Source of the DNA: Planctomycetota bacterium
Lineage (GTDB): Bacteria > Planctomycetota > Phycisphaerae > WQYP01
Assembly (NCBI GenBank): GCA_021828935.1
Contig: JAJZCU010000041.1
Span: 2,924 to 9,863, forward strand
Reading direction: 5' to 3'
DNA: 6,940 nucleotides
This document shows, in pieces, positions 1-5,549 of the stretch. The notes below the pieces were generated by a model. The model was not told the origin of the DNA. It saw nothing but the letters and a program-made list of their open reading frames with translations, and ran no database searches. Both the position numbers and the translations under genes were made by a program. Within the stretch, counting starts at the first letter, position 1. Each line of letters opens with the position of its first letter.

Positions 1-1966
1 TGCCCACAGGCGTCTGGCCGCTGGTGACGCTGGATACATTAATAATTACGCTGCCGTCATCGTAATCACGGTCGATGCCCGGCTCGCCGTCGGCGTTGAC
101 GGCGAACGGATCAATCTCGATTTTCAGTGCATATTGATTGGTATTTCCCGAGCCCAGCGGAACGATTTGGAAATAAGGCGAACTGCCCGGACCGGTGGTC
201 ACGTTGGGGCTCGACGTCGCCATGGTCGGGGCGATGAATGGGATAACCAGGCCGGCGTCGGAAACGGTGCCGGACAACTGCTGCAATATGGCGGCAAGCG
301 GCGAACTTGCCGTTATCCATTGGCCTTCGCCGGGCTGTGGGCTTAGGGCCGTGACATCGGGGGTCAGGGTGTCGCTGGCGAAGGGCGCGCCGACGGTAAC
401 AAGATATTGTTGGCCGCCGCCGGAGGCCGCGGGCGTGGTGACGCCGCCGGGAAATACGCCCGGCAGCGATGCGCCGTTCGCGCCGACCGCGACTACTTGG
501 AAATCGTATGTCGTGCCGGGCGTGAGGTTGTGGACCCAGGCGCTGCTTTGGTTCGCGGCAACCGTTGTCAAGGTATTGTAGGTGCCGCCACCATCGCTGG
601 ACATTTGGATTTCATAGCCGGCGGCGGGCGTGAATGCCGTGTCGCGATTGATCCAGCCCAAATAAATATCCGTGGGTGAAATGGCCTGCTGGAACGCGAC
701 GGTGGGCGCCAACGGCACGCTGGTCACCGCCGTTACCGGGCCGGTGGCCACGCCGCCGAAGGTGGCCGTGGTGGTAGCGCCTTCGTTATGTGAGCCGGCT
801 ACGAGGCCCGTCAAGATCGGGTCCGCCATGGCAATGGTGACGCTGTTGATGGCCGTCCAATGCACGTTGTCCGTTGATACAAAACCCGTGAACACGTTCC
901 CCTGCCGCTGCAGCATGACATACAGCGGAGCGGTGTAACTCGACGGCGTGTTAAAGTTGTAAAGGTTTCCGCTGCCGTCGCGCCAGTTCATGGCCACGCC
1001 ATTGCCTGGCGTGACCACCACATCTACAAAGGGGCTGTTGGCCGCGTTGTTGGCCCGCATCATCACGCCGGCCTTGGCCCACGGGTTGGTGTTCGTTTGG
1101 CTTAATACCTCAGCGCTGATCTGTCCGTCGCCGGTTTGCGTGGTGCTTACTGCATTGAATTGGCCCTGGGCGTTCCAGATGTCGCTGCCGCTGCCGGCCA
1201 CGGTCCAGGTGTTGGTGGCGCTGTTATACCCCGCCGCGCCGTAATACGGCGGCACGCCGATGTCGCTGTCGGAATACCCGGCGGGCAGGGCGTTGGCCGG
1301 CGTGACGCTCACGGTGTCAAACGTGCTGGTGTTTACGTCGGCATTGTTATGGCTTGCCACCACCAGGCCTGCGACCGAAACGGGGTTTGTAAAGCTGACG
1401 GCCTGGGTTGTGCCGATTTGCGTGTAGGTTGCGCCGTCCAATGAATAATACGCGCTGAAGTTATTCCCGGCGCGGACCAGCTTCAGGTAAAACGGGCCGG
1501 TGACCGCCGCATCGGCGCCGTTCTGCTGCGCGTAGGCGCCAGCCGTTGGGCGATACAGGAACTGCAGGCCCAGGGTGTTGGTGTACACAACATCCACAAA
1601 GGCCGCGTTCGCGGCATTTCCGTCGCGGATCATGATGCCGGTTTTGGCGAAGGCGTCAGCGTTCTGCATGCTGGCCACGCGCGCAATGACCGTCCCATCG
1701 CCGATGAGATTCTGCCCAGTCATTGTGAACTGGTCGCTGGTGTTCCAGATGTCTGAGCCGCTGCCGGAGACCGTCCAGACGCCCGTGGCGCTGTTGTAGC
1801 TGCCGCTGCCTGCGATGCCGGGGTTGCCGATGTCTTGATTCATGAAGGGCGCGTTGGTAACGGAAAAGTTGGTAAACGTGCCGGTGCGAACGCTCCGTTC
1901 GCGGTCCGCGTTGGCACCGGCGCCGGGCTTGCCTTGGGAGCCCTGGGATTTGAAGAACCCTTCCAT
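1..1966 (-). CDS. Modular surface/secreted-type protein: two concanavalin-like (DUF1349-type) repeats plus FN3, C-terminus beyond window
   Basis: The frame stays open from ATG 1966 to the left edge (655 codons), so the C-terminus is missing. Residues about 41-222 and 231-408 are tandem homologous beta-sandwich repeats. Each carries the block YNSATxxWTVxGSGSDIWN, then AK(T/A)G(I/V)M(I/M)R, FVDVV and a (V/A)(A/G)SHN motif, typical of concanavalin-like DUF1349-type modules. Residues about 418-511 form a fibronectin type III domain, with YEIQ, a Trp core and LTPGTTYDFQVVAV. Residues 520-655 match no domain I recognise and contain an acidic NADGEPGIDRDYDDGS stretch that could bind calcium. Such proteins are usually exported carbohydrate-binding or adhesive proteins, but no signal peptide is visible. 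An in-frame TGA at 1991-1993 bounds the frame. ATG 1966 and GTG 1975 are the only plausible starts, and neither has a Shine-Dalgarno. Residues 29-37 (GTFTNFSVT) resemble the last strand of repeat 1 (STFDTVSVT), so the gene may have lost its 5' part. Coding is secure; the start is uncertain. Confidence 0.85.
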   Translation of the reverse strand, partial: MEGFFKSQGSQGKPGAGANADRERSVRTGTFTNFSVTNAPFMNQDIGNPGIAGSGSYNSATGVWTVSGSGSDIWNTSDQFTMTGQNLIGDGTVIARVASMQNADAFAKTGIMIRDGNAANAAFVDVVYTNTLGLQFLYRPTAGAYAQQNGADAAVTGPFYLKLVRAGNNFSAYYSLDGATYTQIGTTQAVSFTNPVSVAGLVVASHNNADVNTSTFDTVSVTPANALPAGYSDSDIGVPPYYGAAGYNSATNTWTVAGSGSDIWNAQGQFNAVSTTQTGDGQISAEVLSQTNTNPWAKAGVMMRANNAANSPFVDVVVTPGNGVAMNWRDGSGNLYNFNTPSSYTAPLYVMLQRQGNVFTGFVSTDNVHWTAINSVTIAMADPILTGLVAGSHNEGATTTATFGGVATGPVTAVTSVPLAPTVAFQQAISPTDIYLGWINRDTAFTPAAGYEIQMSSDGGGTYNTLTTVAANQSSAWVHNLTPGTTYDFQVVAVGANGASLPGVFPGGVTTPAASGGGQQYLVTVGAPFASDTLTPDVTALSPQPGEGQWITASSPLAAILQQLSGTVSDAGLVIPFIAPTMATSSPNVTTGPGSSPYFQIVPLGSGNTNQYALKIEIDPFAVNADGEPGIDRDYDDGSVIINVSSVTSGQTPVG
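1157..1228 (-). repeat. Core of tandem domain repeat, copy 2
   Basis: This encodes residues 247-270 (YNSATNTWTVAGSGSDIWN and following), the second copy of the core at 1727-1798. The spacing of 570 bp, 190 codons, gives the repeat period of the protein. Confidence 0.8.
1727..1798 (-). repeat. Core of tandem domain repeat, copy 1
   Basis: This encodes residues 57-80 of the modular protein, the conserved core of the first concanavalin-like repeat (YNSATGVWTVSGSGSDIWN and following). It pairs with the homologous core at 1157-1228. The two are clearly alike at DNA level as well as protein level, which indicates an internal duplication. Confidence 0.8.
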
Positions 1967-2072
1967 ACGCCGCACCGCGGAAAGTGGTGATCAGTGCATC
2001 GAATTTTGGGAACAAAGTCGAGAGAAGCGCAGTCGACACGGGAAGAATACCACATGTTTCCGGACGTGCAAC

Positions 2073-2101
2073 AAAAAAACGTAAAATTTTTGATTTTTTT
2101 T
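2073..2101. promoter_or_regulatory. Three helically phased A/T tracts (probable intrinsic bend)
   Basis: An A7 run (2073-2079), an A4T5 run (2083-2091) and a T8 run (2094-2101) have centres about 10.5-11 bp apart, so they face the same side of the helix in a GC-rich setting. By established DNA physics this spacing gives net curvature. It could help a promoter or a nucleoid protein bind upstream of the minus-strand modular gene; that role is inference. Confidence 0.5.
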
Positions 2102-2212
2102 GGGGCAGGCCCCGCCGCCGACAAATCGGCAAAACCTGCCCGGGTCGCGACATGTTTCCGGCCCAGGGGCAGGCGCCGGCGGGCGCCGCCTCTTGGCGAG
2201 GGTTTGGCGCGT

Positions 2213-2277
2213 GTCGTCGTCGAATCTGTGTTAATCTGTGGATGCCCTTTGGGCGATCTGTGGATAAAAGTCGTCGT
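2213..2277. repeat. ATCTGTG triple repeat bounded by GTCGTCGT direct repeats
   Basis: ATCTGTG occurs at 2224-2230, 2234-2240 and 2256-2262, with steps of 10 and 22 bp, so about one and two helical turns. A GCCC-TTT-GGGC mini-hairpin (2244-2254) lies between copies two and three. The last copy runs into TGTGGATAA (2259-2267), the exact complement of the classical DnaA box TTATCCACA; the second gives a 7/9 match (2237-2245). The array is flanked by GTCGTCGT at 2213-2220 and 2270-2277, which could be a target-site duplication or just trinucleotide repetition. I recall similar ATCTGTG-rich phrases as dispersed intergenic repeats in many environmental bacterial genomes. Confidence 0.5.
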
Positions 2278-2301
2278 TTGCCTGCGCCTGCGGCTGGGCT
2301 C

Positions 2302-2323
2302 GCCGGCATATTTATATGCCGGC
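2302..2323. repeat. 22-bp near-perfect palindrome
   Basis: Arms GCCGGCATAT (2302-2311) and ATATGCCGGC (2314-2323) are exact reverse complements around a central TT. No T-run follows on either strand, so it is not a standard intrinsic terminator. A dimeric-regulator operator or a cruciform-forming site are the simplest readings. It lies 350 bp upstream of the deacetylase start and 336 bp upstream of the modular gene start. Confidence 0.6.
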
Positions 2324-2400
2324 TAAGAAACACTGGCGACCCGTGTTATTCGGGGGATGCACAATTCTCGGTGTAAAGCGGGCCCCCGGTGAAAAGGTTA

Positions 2401-2483
2401 AATTTTGCAGATGCGGCGTATGCGCCGCGCGACGGCACATTTGCGCAACGGCCGCCGCGCAACGCCGCAAAATTGTGCCGTCG
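2401..2483. repeat. Inverted-repeat cluster with alternative pairings
   Basis: The left arm 2430-2445 (CGACGGCACATTTGCG) pairs with 2466-2483 through ten base pairs, a 2-nt bulge and six more pairs. GCGGCG (2413-2418) can form its own hairpin with CGCCGC (2423-2428). AATTTTGC (2401-2408) can instead pair with GCAAAATT (2467-2474), and GCACAATT (2359-2366) with AATTGTGC (2471-2478). The same right arm thus has three possible partners. No long T-run follows. If transcribed, this would be a structured RNA ahead of the deacetylase gene. Confidence 0.45.
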
Positions 2484-2570
2484 GAGCGCGCCCGTCGCGG
2501 CCCAATGGGCCGGCGCGGGGGGTGGAAAATCAATGATCAAAAATGGGCCTGCGCGCGCACCATTGCCCGC

Positions 2571-2585
2571 CATGAAATTTTCATG
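2571..2585. repeat. 15-bp palindrome, operator-like
   Basis: CATGAAA and TTTCATG are exact complementary arms around one central base, about 100 bp before the deacetylase start. A small hairpin (GCCGT/ACGGC, 2585-2600) abuts it. Binding of a dimeric repressor is possible but not shown. Confidence 0.3.
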
Positions 2586-2660
2586 CCGTTCCCTTACGGC
2601 GCCGGGTGCGGGTTCCGGTACGGAGGCATGACGGATTGTGTCGCGCAGCGGCGTGCGCAG

Positions 2661-2666
2661 TATAGT
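2661..2666 (+). promoter_or_regulatory. Possible -10 element (TATAGT) for the deacetylase gene
   Basis: TATAGT matches the sigma70 -10 consensus at five of six bases and ends six bases before GTG 2673, so transcription could start at or next to the start codon. The best -35 (TTGTGT, 2636-2641) is at a long 19-bp spacing, so the promoter call is weak. Confidence 0.3.
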
Positions 2667-2672
2667 AGAACC

Positions 2673-3512
2673 GTGTCGCGAACCACACTTATTATTAACG
2701 CCGATGATTTCGGCTTTTCCACCGGCATCACCGATGGCATACTGGAAAGTCACCGCGCGGGCATCCTCACCAGCACCACCTTGATGGCCACCATGCCCGA
2801 CGCCCTGCGCGCCGCGGCATTGGCCCGCGAATGTCCGGACCTTGGCGTGGGCATCCACCTTTGTCTGACCCAGGGCACGGCCTGCGCCGGCGGACTGCGG
2901 GCGCTGACCGACGCGCACGGGCAGTTTCCGCCCACGGTTTCGAAATTATTCATCACGCTGGCCCGGCGTCGCCACGCCCTGGCTGATTGTGAAATGGAAT
3001 GGTCGGCACAGGTTGAAAAGGCCATGGCGGCGGGCATTGTGCCCACGCATCTGGACAGCCACAAGCATGTGCATCACTGGCCGCCGCTGGCGAACATTGC
3101 GCTGCGCGTGGCCGGGCGCTTCAACATTCCCGCGATTCGGGCCGCGCGCGAAATTGAGATTCCCGAGGTTTCCCGCCCATGGCCTTATCGCGGCGTGGCC
3201 GCGCTGGCGCAGCGCCTGGCCCGCCGGGCGGCCGAAGCGAATATCCGCGTGACCGACTGGTTTTTTGGTCTTTCAACCACCGGCGCCACGGATTGGGCCG
3301 TCTGGCAACGATTAATAGAAAATTGTCCGCCGGGCATCGGCGAAATCATGGTGCATCCGGGGTATATCTCCGGCCTGACCACACGGGATACGCGACTGTT
3401 GGCCCAGCGTACCGTGGAACAACAGGCCCTGTGCAACCCTTCCGTGAAAGCCGCACTGGACGCCCACGGCATTGCCGGCGCCACGTATCGAGCGTTGAGC
3501 ATGAAGGCATAA
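2673..3512 (+). CDS. YdjC/ChbG-family carbohydrate deacetylase (HpnK-like)
   Basis: The 279-residue product has the length and motifs of the YdjC family, metal-dependent enzymes that remove acetyl groups from N-acetylated sugars; HpnK, linked to hopanoid biosynthesis, is a member. Visible motifs are NADDFG (residues 9-14, metal-binding Asp), GVGIHLCLT (58-66, with His62), HLDSHKHVH (126-134, metal-binding and catalytic His) and EIMVHPGY (224-231). All key residues are present, so it should be active; the substrate cannot be read from sequence. I chose GTG 2673 because family members begin about eight residues before NADDFG. ATG 2628 is an alternative, but its GGAGG is only one base away; the frame extends further back to 2316 with unfamily-like sequence. 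No signal peptide is visible, so the protein is probably cytoplasmic. It converges on the minus-strand HTH gene with a 44-bp gap and no clear terminator. No hopanoid genes lie in the window, so I give no symbol. Confidence 0.88.
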   Translation: MSRTTLIINADDFGFSTGITDGILESHRAGILTSTTLMATMPDALRAAALARECPDLGVGIHLCLTQGTACAGGLRALTDAHGQFPPTVSKLFITLARRRHALADCEMEWSAQVEKAMAAGIVPTHLDSHKHVHHWPPLANIALRVAGRFNIPAIRAAREIEIPEVSRPWPYRGVAALAQRLARRAAEANIRVTDWFFGLSTTGATDWAVWQRLIENCPPGIGEIMVHPGYISGLTTRDTRLLAQRTVEQQALCNPSVKAALDAHGIAGATYRALSMKA

Positions 3513-3556
3513 TTGACGGGCATACTCTTATTTGGGGCGGGACGGCGGCGCGCTTC

Positions 3557-3955
3557 TCACACGTCCTCCATCCGCACGTTGATGTACGCCTTTGGCGGCG
3601 GCTGGTTCTGGGCCGCTGGCCGCTTGTCCACCTGCTCCAGCAATTCCTGGCCCAAGTGCTTCAGAAGCGTGGCGTTGCCGTCCAGCGCTTCCTGAAGCGC
3701 ACGGGCCCGCAGACGCACGGCCAACTGACCGCGGCCCTGGCGTACGGCGGCGGCAAACGGGCGTGATTTAATCTGGCGCAATGGGAGGGCGCACGCGGCG
3801 GCAATTTCCGCATCGCTTAAGCCGATGGCCGCAAGTTTTTCCACCCGGGCAGGGGAAACCTCCGCCGCCGCGGTCGCCGGTAGAATGTCCCGCGGTTTCA
3901 CGGCGACATGTTCCCCATCTACCGCAGCTTGTTTTCGGGCCTTATTCCCCGCCAT
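3557..3955 (-). CDS. Small helix-turn-helix protein, phage terminase small-subunit-like
   Basis: The product has 132 residues. Residues about 36-64 (VEKLAAIGLSDAEIAAACAL and on) look like the helix-turn-helix of small terminase and phage-type DNA-binding proteins. Residues 91-111 (LDGNATLLKHLGQELLEQVD) match the recurrent GN-(T/A)-T-x-L-x-x-LG-(K/Q)-x-x-L-x-Q-x-D pattern I know from such proteins. The N-terminus is basic and Ala-rich, and the tail is Pro/Gln-rich. ATG 3955 is chosen for its GGAGG seven bases upstream; a TTG start six codons earlier would remove that site. The gene overlaps the end of the ABC-GNAT gene by 14 bp, suggesting one mRNA and translational coupling. In phages such proteins recognise DNA for packaging, but no large terminase is seen, so here it could be a DNA-binding partner of the ATPase. 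Resemblance is moderate and unverified by search. Confidence 0.7.
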   Translation of the reverse strand: MAGNKARKQAAVDGEHVAVKPRDILPATAAAEVSPARVEKLAAIGLSDAEIAAACALPLRQIKSRPFAAAVRQGRGQLAVRLRARALQEALDGNATLLKHLGQELLEQVDKRPAAQNQPPPKAYINVRMEDV

Positions 3956-5048
3956 TTTTTGGCCTCCAAACAAATGAACAGACCATGCGCCCGGTGCTGG
4001 TTTTCACGCGATTTCCACGCAACAAACCTGGCCGGCGGCTGCCATTGGAAACATCCGTACATACCCAGTCGGGCGAACGTTTCAGGCCCGCCACCATGCC
4101 CGGATGGCTGGTGACAATGCTCAGCCGCCGACAACCCGGCCGCCGCATCGCCTGAACGGCCACGGCGTCGCGCAATACGCCGCCCACGCCAGCGCCCTGA
4201 TAATCCGGCAGAACCACGATGCGGCTGATGCGCCAATAGCCCACATGGCCCAGCACCGGGGCAATGGCGGCGAATCCGCAGGGGCACGGCGGCTGGTCGG
4301 GCAGTTGCACGGTGGATAGGAAACACGGTCCGGCAGGCAGATGTCCGCTTAAATAGTGGTGGCGTGCAAACATGCCCCATACCTCGCGCCCGCAGGAATG
4401 GATTCGCAACCCCATCGCGGGCCGACAAAGCCGCCCCCGGGCCAGCCGGCCGGTGGCCATGTCCACGATCCAGTCCGGGCAAAGCCATTCACTAATATCA
4501 TAATGGCAACTGATGGCGACGAATTTCTTCACCGCGGTCCGCCCGCCGCGCACGGCTTTGGCCACCGCCATGCCGCCAATTTTTGCCACGGTGCGGTCCA
4601 CCACGCTGGTGAATTCGTCAAAGGCCAGCAATTCACCGCCGCTGACCAACGCCCGCGCCAGATCGCACCGGAACCGTTCGCCATTGCTTAATACGCGGTA
4701 GGGCCGCAGCCACGCCGGCGGACTGGAAAAGCCCACGGCGGTCAGCGCGGCGCAGATTTCCCGCATGGAAAGCGCTTCGCCAAAGCCATCGACCACGGCC
4801 CGGTCTGCCGGCCAGGCGGCGCATTGAAACAGCGCGTCGCCGAAAAGCTGGCGCGCCACCGTGCTTTTCCCGCTGCCGGAGGGTCCGACGATCAACCCGA
4901 TTTGCCAAGGCTCATCCAGCGGCGGGGCCTGGGCGTGAATGTCCACGCGGGCGGTTTTCTCGGCGGACAGATCAAACAGTCCGCGCACCTGCTGCACGCG
5001 AAAGCTTTCCTCCACGGTGGTTTCACAAACAATATGCAGATCAGCCAT
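3942..5048 (-). CDS. ABC-type ATPase fused to a GNAT acetyltransferase
   Basis: The product has 368 residues (numbered here from ATG 5048). An ABC ATPase forms the N-terminal half: Walker A GPSGSGKS (55-62), signature LSNGERFR (120-127), Walker B LLAFDEFTS (140-148) with Asp144/Glu145, and the H-loop His182 in ISCHYD. There are no membrane segments, so it is not an ordinary transporter. From about 218 on it is a GNAT domain, with the acetyl-CoA loop QGAGVGG (284-290) after RISRIVVLPDY, then TSHPGM. The blocks GFSSPPAWLRPYRVLSNGE and DEFTSVVDRTVAKIG are typical of a fusion family I recall from phages and genomic islands. Both active sites look intact; the substrate is unknown. ATG 5048 has GGAGG four bases upstream; a TTG start ten codons earlier lacks one. 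The gene leads a two-gene unit with the HTH protein. No convincing promoter was found. Confidence 0.85.
   Translation of the reverse strand: MADLHIVCETTVEESFRVQQVRGLFDLSAEKTARVDIHAQAPPLDEPWQIGLIVGPSGSGKSTVARQLFGDALFQCAAWPADRAVVDGFGEALSMREICAALTAVGFSSPPAWLRPYRVLSNGERFRCDLARALVSGGELLAFDEFTSVVDRTVAKIGGMAVAKAVRGGRTAVKKFVAISCHYDISEWLCPDWIVDMATGRLARGRLCRPAMGLRIHSCGREVWGMFARHHYLSGHLPAGPCFLSTVQLPDQPPCPCGFAAIAPVLGHVGYWRISRIVVLPDYQGAGVGGVLRDAVAVQAMRRPGCRRLSIVTSHPGMVAGLKRSPDWVCTDVSNGSRRPGLLRGNRVKTSTGRMVCSFVWRPKNGGE
3963..3967 (-). promoter_or_regulatory. Shine-Dalgarno of the HTH gene, inside the ABC-GNAT coding end
   Basis: GGAGG lies seven bases before ATG 3955 and within the last codons of the upstream gene. 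It decides the start and supports independent or coupled initiation at the 14-bp overlap. Confidence 0.75.
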
Positions 5049-5330
5049 GAACCCTCCGGCAGTGCGACGCAGTGTCAAAAAATTTTTGCCATATAGGGCG
5101 CTTATGCGGCAATTGACGATGGGCGGCTACAATGCATTCACCGTTATGGACATTTGCGTATCGCGGCGGCACGGGGATGCGCATCGCACGCATGGTCCGC
5201 CACGCCTGCAGCGCCGCAAAATACGTCTGCTTGTTGGCTGCCGCCGCCCCGAACGCCTTTGCGGCTTCGCGGCAAGCCAGACGCCCGCACCAAAAGGCGC
5301 CATGATGAAACGATCTCTAAAACTTTTTTC
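5049..5330. other. Intergenic gap, no gene recognised
   Basis: Short open frames exist on both strands, including a 144-codon minus-strand frame that spans the leader to the right. None has a domain I know, a good start or sensible context. The stretch must contain the promoter of the minus-strand ABC-GNAT gene, but I see only poor matches, such as TATATG near 5090 without a -35. A perfect 10-bp palindrome GATGCGCATC lies at 5176-5185. Confidence 0.5.
5053..5057 (-). promoter_or_regulatory. Shine-Dalgarno of the ABC-GNAT gene
   Basis: GGAGG with a four-base spacer precedes ATG 5048 and decides against the TTG at 5078. That TTG begins TTGACA, which by itself resembles a -35 box but has no -10 partner at a workable distance. 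Confidence 0.7.
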
Positions 5331-5359
5331 TTGACCACAGCCCCGCCGGAAGGCATAGT
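5331..5359 (+). promoter_or_regulatory. Sigma70-type promoter for the membrane-anchored gene
   Basis: TTGACC (5331-5336) and CATAGT (5354-5359) are separated by exactly 17 bp, matching the consensus at five and four of six bases. An A/T-rich stretch (aaaacttttttc, 5319-5330) abuts the -35 like an UP element. Transcription would start near 5366, leaving a leader of about 184 nt before ATG 5550. A second perfect TATAAT at 5386-5391 has no good -35. Confidence 0.5.
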
Positions 5360-5365
5360 AAGCGG

Positions 5366-5549
5366 AAGGTTGTCGGCAACGGGGGTATAATCCCCCACCC
5401 CGATTGGCGGTACGGCGGAAGTTAAGTCAGCCAACCCTTGGCGCCGCTCCTGCATCGGCGGACAGTTCTGACCTGAAGAGTTACCTGCGAAGGTTGACCA
5501 CGGCGTGTGACCGCAAGCGTCAGCCCTTTTCAAATACGGAGTGAATTTC
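5366..5549 (+). ncRNA. Structured 5' leader, possible cis-regulatory RNA
   Basis: Six short hairpins follow one another: GTTG/CAAC (5369-5380), GGGGG/CCCCC around TATAAT (5381-5396), GCCAA/TTGGC (5430-5442), GCCG/CGGC (5443-5459), ACCT-GCGA-AGGT with a GNRA tetraloop (5483-5494), and GGC..TGAC/GTCA-GCC followed by CTTTT (5502-5530). TTGGC at 5404-5408 can also pair with GCCAA 5430-5434, competing with the third hairpin. The last hairpin resembles a weak intrinsic terminator just before the ribosome binding site. I compared it by eye with TPP, SAM-I, cobalamin, c-di-GMP-I, glycine and FMN riboswitch consensus and found no match. A new or merely incidental structure are both possible. Confidence 0.35.
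5538..5543 (+). promoter_or_regulatory. Shine-Dalgarno of the membrane-anchored gene
   Basis: GGAGTG, with GGAG eight bases before ATG 5550, fixes the start. It sits 12 bases after the last leader hairpin and its T-run. Confidence 0.65.

Larger units (their letters stand above)
1967..2672. other. Gene-poor intergenic region with dense sequence structure
   Basis: Open frames cross this stretch on both strands, but none has recognisable domains, sensible composition or a well-spaced ribosome binding site, so I call no gene. It separates two divergently transcribed genes and should hold both promoters. On the minus strand a weak TTGCAC-N16-TATTCT pair lies around 2044-2071, upstream of the modular gene; I do not consider it reliable. 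The distinct elements are listed separately: phased A-tracts, ATCTGTG repeats, a 22-bp palindrome, an inverted-repeat cluster and a 15-bp palindrome. A 12-base direct repeat (ACATGTTTCCGG) occurs at 2052-2063 and 2150-2161. Confidence 0.7.

Noticed and set aside
2094..2113. Intrinsic terminator from the T8 run and GGGG/CCCC hairpin
   Set aside because: On the plus strand the T-run precedes the hairpin, and on the minus strand A residues follow it, so neither direction gives a hairpin followed by U.
2052..2161. 12-base direct repeat ACATGTTTCCGG as a mobile-element boundary
   Set aside because: A repeat of this length can occur by chance in a 7-kb window, and no terminal inverted repeats or transposase remnants accompany it.
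2073..2267. Replication origin (AT-rich stretch plus DnaA-box matches)
   Set aside because: Only one perfect 9-mer and one 7/9 match are present, and no dnaA, dnaN, gidA or similar origin neighbour is visible; the matches lie within a repeat array that explains them.
2316..2672. 119-residue N-terminal extension of the deacetylase
   Set aside because: The frame is open, but its sequence is Arg/Ala/Cys-rich, lacks family resemblance, crosses the inverted-repeat cluster, and would put NADDFG far from its usual position.
3513..3556. Bidirectional terminator between the convergent genes
   Set aside because: No stem followed by a T-run could be found in the 44 bases on either strand.
5331..5380. 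SRP (4.5S) RNA apical-loop-like CCGGAAGG
   Set aside because: The conserved CAGG and AGCA sides of the SRP loop are missing, and the element overlaps a promoter.
5381..5450. 5S rRNA-like stretch (GGAAGTTAAG with nearby G- and C-runs)
   Set aside because: The decamer fits the 5S loop region, but the expected 3' half and the closing helix of a 5S rRNA are absent.
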